From positions 1 through 6,148 of the forward strand of contig CAVAPG010000099.1 of the NCBI GenBank assembly GCA_963590435.1: a stretch of 6,148 bases of DNA. The letters run 5' to 3'. The first letter of the stretch is position 1. Each line of letters starts with the position of its first letter. The position numbers and the translations under genes are program-made. The stretch comes from F23-B02 sp963590435 (GTDB lineage Bacteria > Bacillota > Clostridia > Oscillospirales > Oscillospiraceae). Under the pieces are notes generated by a model. The model saw only the letters and a list, made by a program, of their open reading frames with translations, made no database searches and was not told the origin of the DNA. This document shows, one piece after another, positions 5,854 to 6,148 of this stretch.

Positions 5854-5995
5854 GGCAAAACCGTAGCTCTGTTCTGCTATTTTGCACAGAGTAGGCAATA
5901 TGAGGGAGAGGGTGTCTCAGGACTATATCCATTTATTTTGCGTTGTGGTATAGCATGTAGCCAAAACAGACCGGCAAGCGTAGAACCCACCACCC
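5854..5995. other. Gene-free 142-bp spacer between the two repeats
   Basis: No gene is supported. The right end (5967-5995) matches the segment at 5632-5658 upstream of copy 1, so the repeated unit probably includes left-flanking sequence. The rest is AT-richer sequence with no clear promoter pair, terminator or RNA gene. Short minus-strand frames that run through it continue into the repeat and are not convincing proteins. Confidence 0.5.
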
Positions 5996-6148
5996 TTGGC
6001 TCCCCTGTGTAAGGGGAGCTGTCATGCACGAGCATGACTGAGGGGTTGCCATAGTTTGTGCGCAGTCGGTTATATGCTTGTACTGCTGGCCTTGTCCGCA
6101 ACCCCACCACCGCAAGCGGTCCCCCTCCCCTTACACAGGGGAGGCAAT
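5996..6148. repeat. Palindromic MITE-like interspersed repeat, copy 2 (ends at the window edge)
   Basis: Same orientation as copy 1 and starting 292 bp downstream of it. The left arm (5996-6050) matches copy 1 at 53 of 55 positions and the right arm (6098-6148) at all 51. The two left-arm differences fall together in the loop of the GTCATGC/GCATGAC hairpin (GTGA becomes ACGA), leaving the stem intact. The 47-base core (6051-6097) is strongly diverged from the 44-base core of copy 1. The right terminal inverted repeat is complete at 6147, so the whole element is probably inside the window. Confidence 0.8.

Noticed and set aside
5416..6115. Several short minus-strand frames (60-134 codons) across the repeat region
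   Set aside because: Their similar product segments arise because they read the same repeat; there are no convincing ribosome sites and the frames cross hairpin arms. They are likely spurious.
5704..6148. CRISPR array
   Set aside because: Only two ~150-bp copies with a 142-bp interval and internal inverted repeats; this does not fit short direct repeats with regular spacers.

Overview
The window suggests a gut-type low-to-mid-GC Firmicute (class Clostridia, probably an Oscillospiraceae/Ruminococcaceae relative). The grounds are the purine-rich Shine-Dalgarno sequences (AAGGAG, GAGAAGGA), heavy use of ATA together with GAG/AAG/GGC codons, a Gram-positive lipoprotein signal, a TagGH-like exporter, and a dispersed palindromic repeat of a kind I associate with Clostridia from memory. 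The species cannot be named from this sequence.

Layout. Positions 1-259 hold the 5' part of a minus-strand lipoprotein gene. It has a lipobox cysteine, a low-complexity linker and the first catalytic block of an SGNH/GDSL hydrolase, and it runs off the left edge. Positions 260-490 are a divergent intergenic region in which both promoters can be read. From 491 to 5618 five plus-strand genes follow closely: a CDP-glycerol glycerophosphotransferase (TagB/TagF family), a sugar-transfer-associated ATP-grasp protein, a MobA-like nucleotidyltransferase, an ABC-2 permease (TagG/Wzm type), and an ABC ATPase with a C-terminal membrane anchor and outer domain (TagH type). The first three genes overlap each other. 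A 108-bp gap precedes the permease. It contains an extended -10 promoter and two mutually exclusive hairpins, the second followed by a T-rich tract, so the exporter pair may be controlled separately. Positions 5619-6148 contain no credible gene. They hold two ~150-bp copies of a palindromic element plus a degenerate relative of its left flank.

How the genes fit together (inference from families and gene order): the locus looks like a module for making and exporting a phosphoglycerol-containing surface polymer. The glycerophosphotransferase would extend or prime a polyol-phosphate chain. The nucleotidyltransferase would activate a sugar or alcohol-phosphate, and the ATP-grasp enzyme may ligate a carboxylate substituent. 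The TagG/TagH-like pair would flip the lipid-linked product across the membrane. No TagO/TagA-type initiating enzyme and no TagD-type CDP-glycerol synthase is present here, so those would have to be encoded elsewhere.

The points most worth checking are the attenuator-like leader before the exporter, the pairing of an uncharacterised ATP-grasp with a short nucleotidyltransferase inside a teichoic-acid-like locus, the unusual outer domain of the ATPase, and the structured repeat family.
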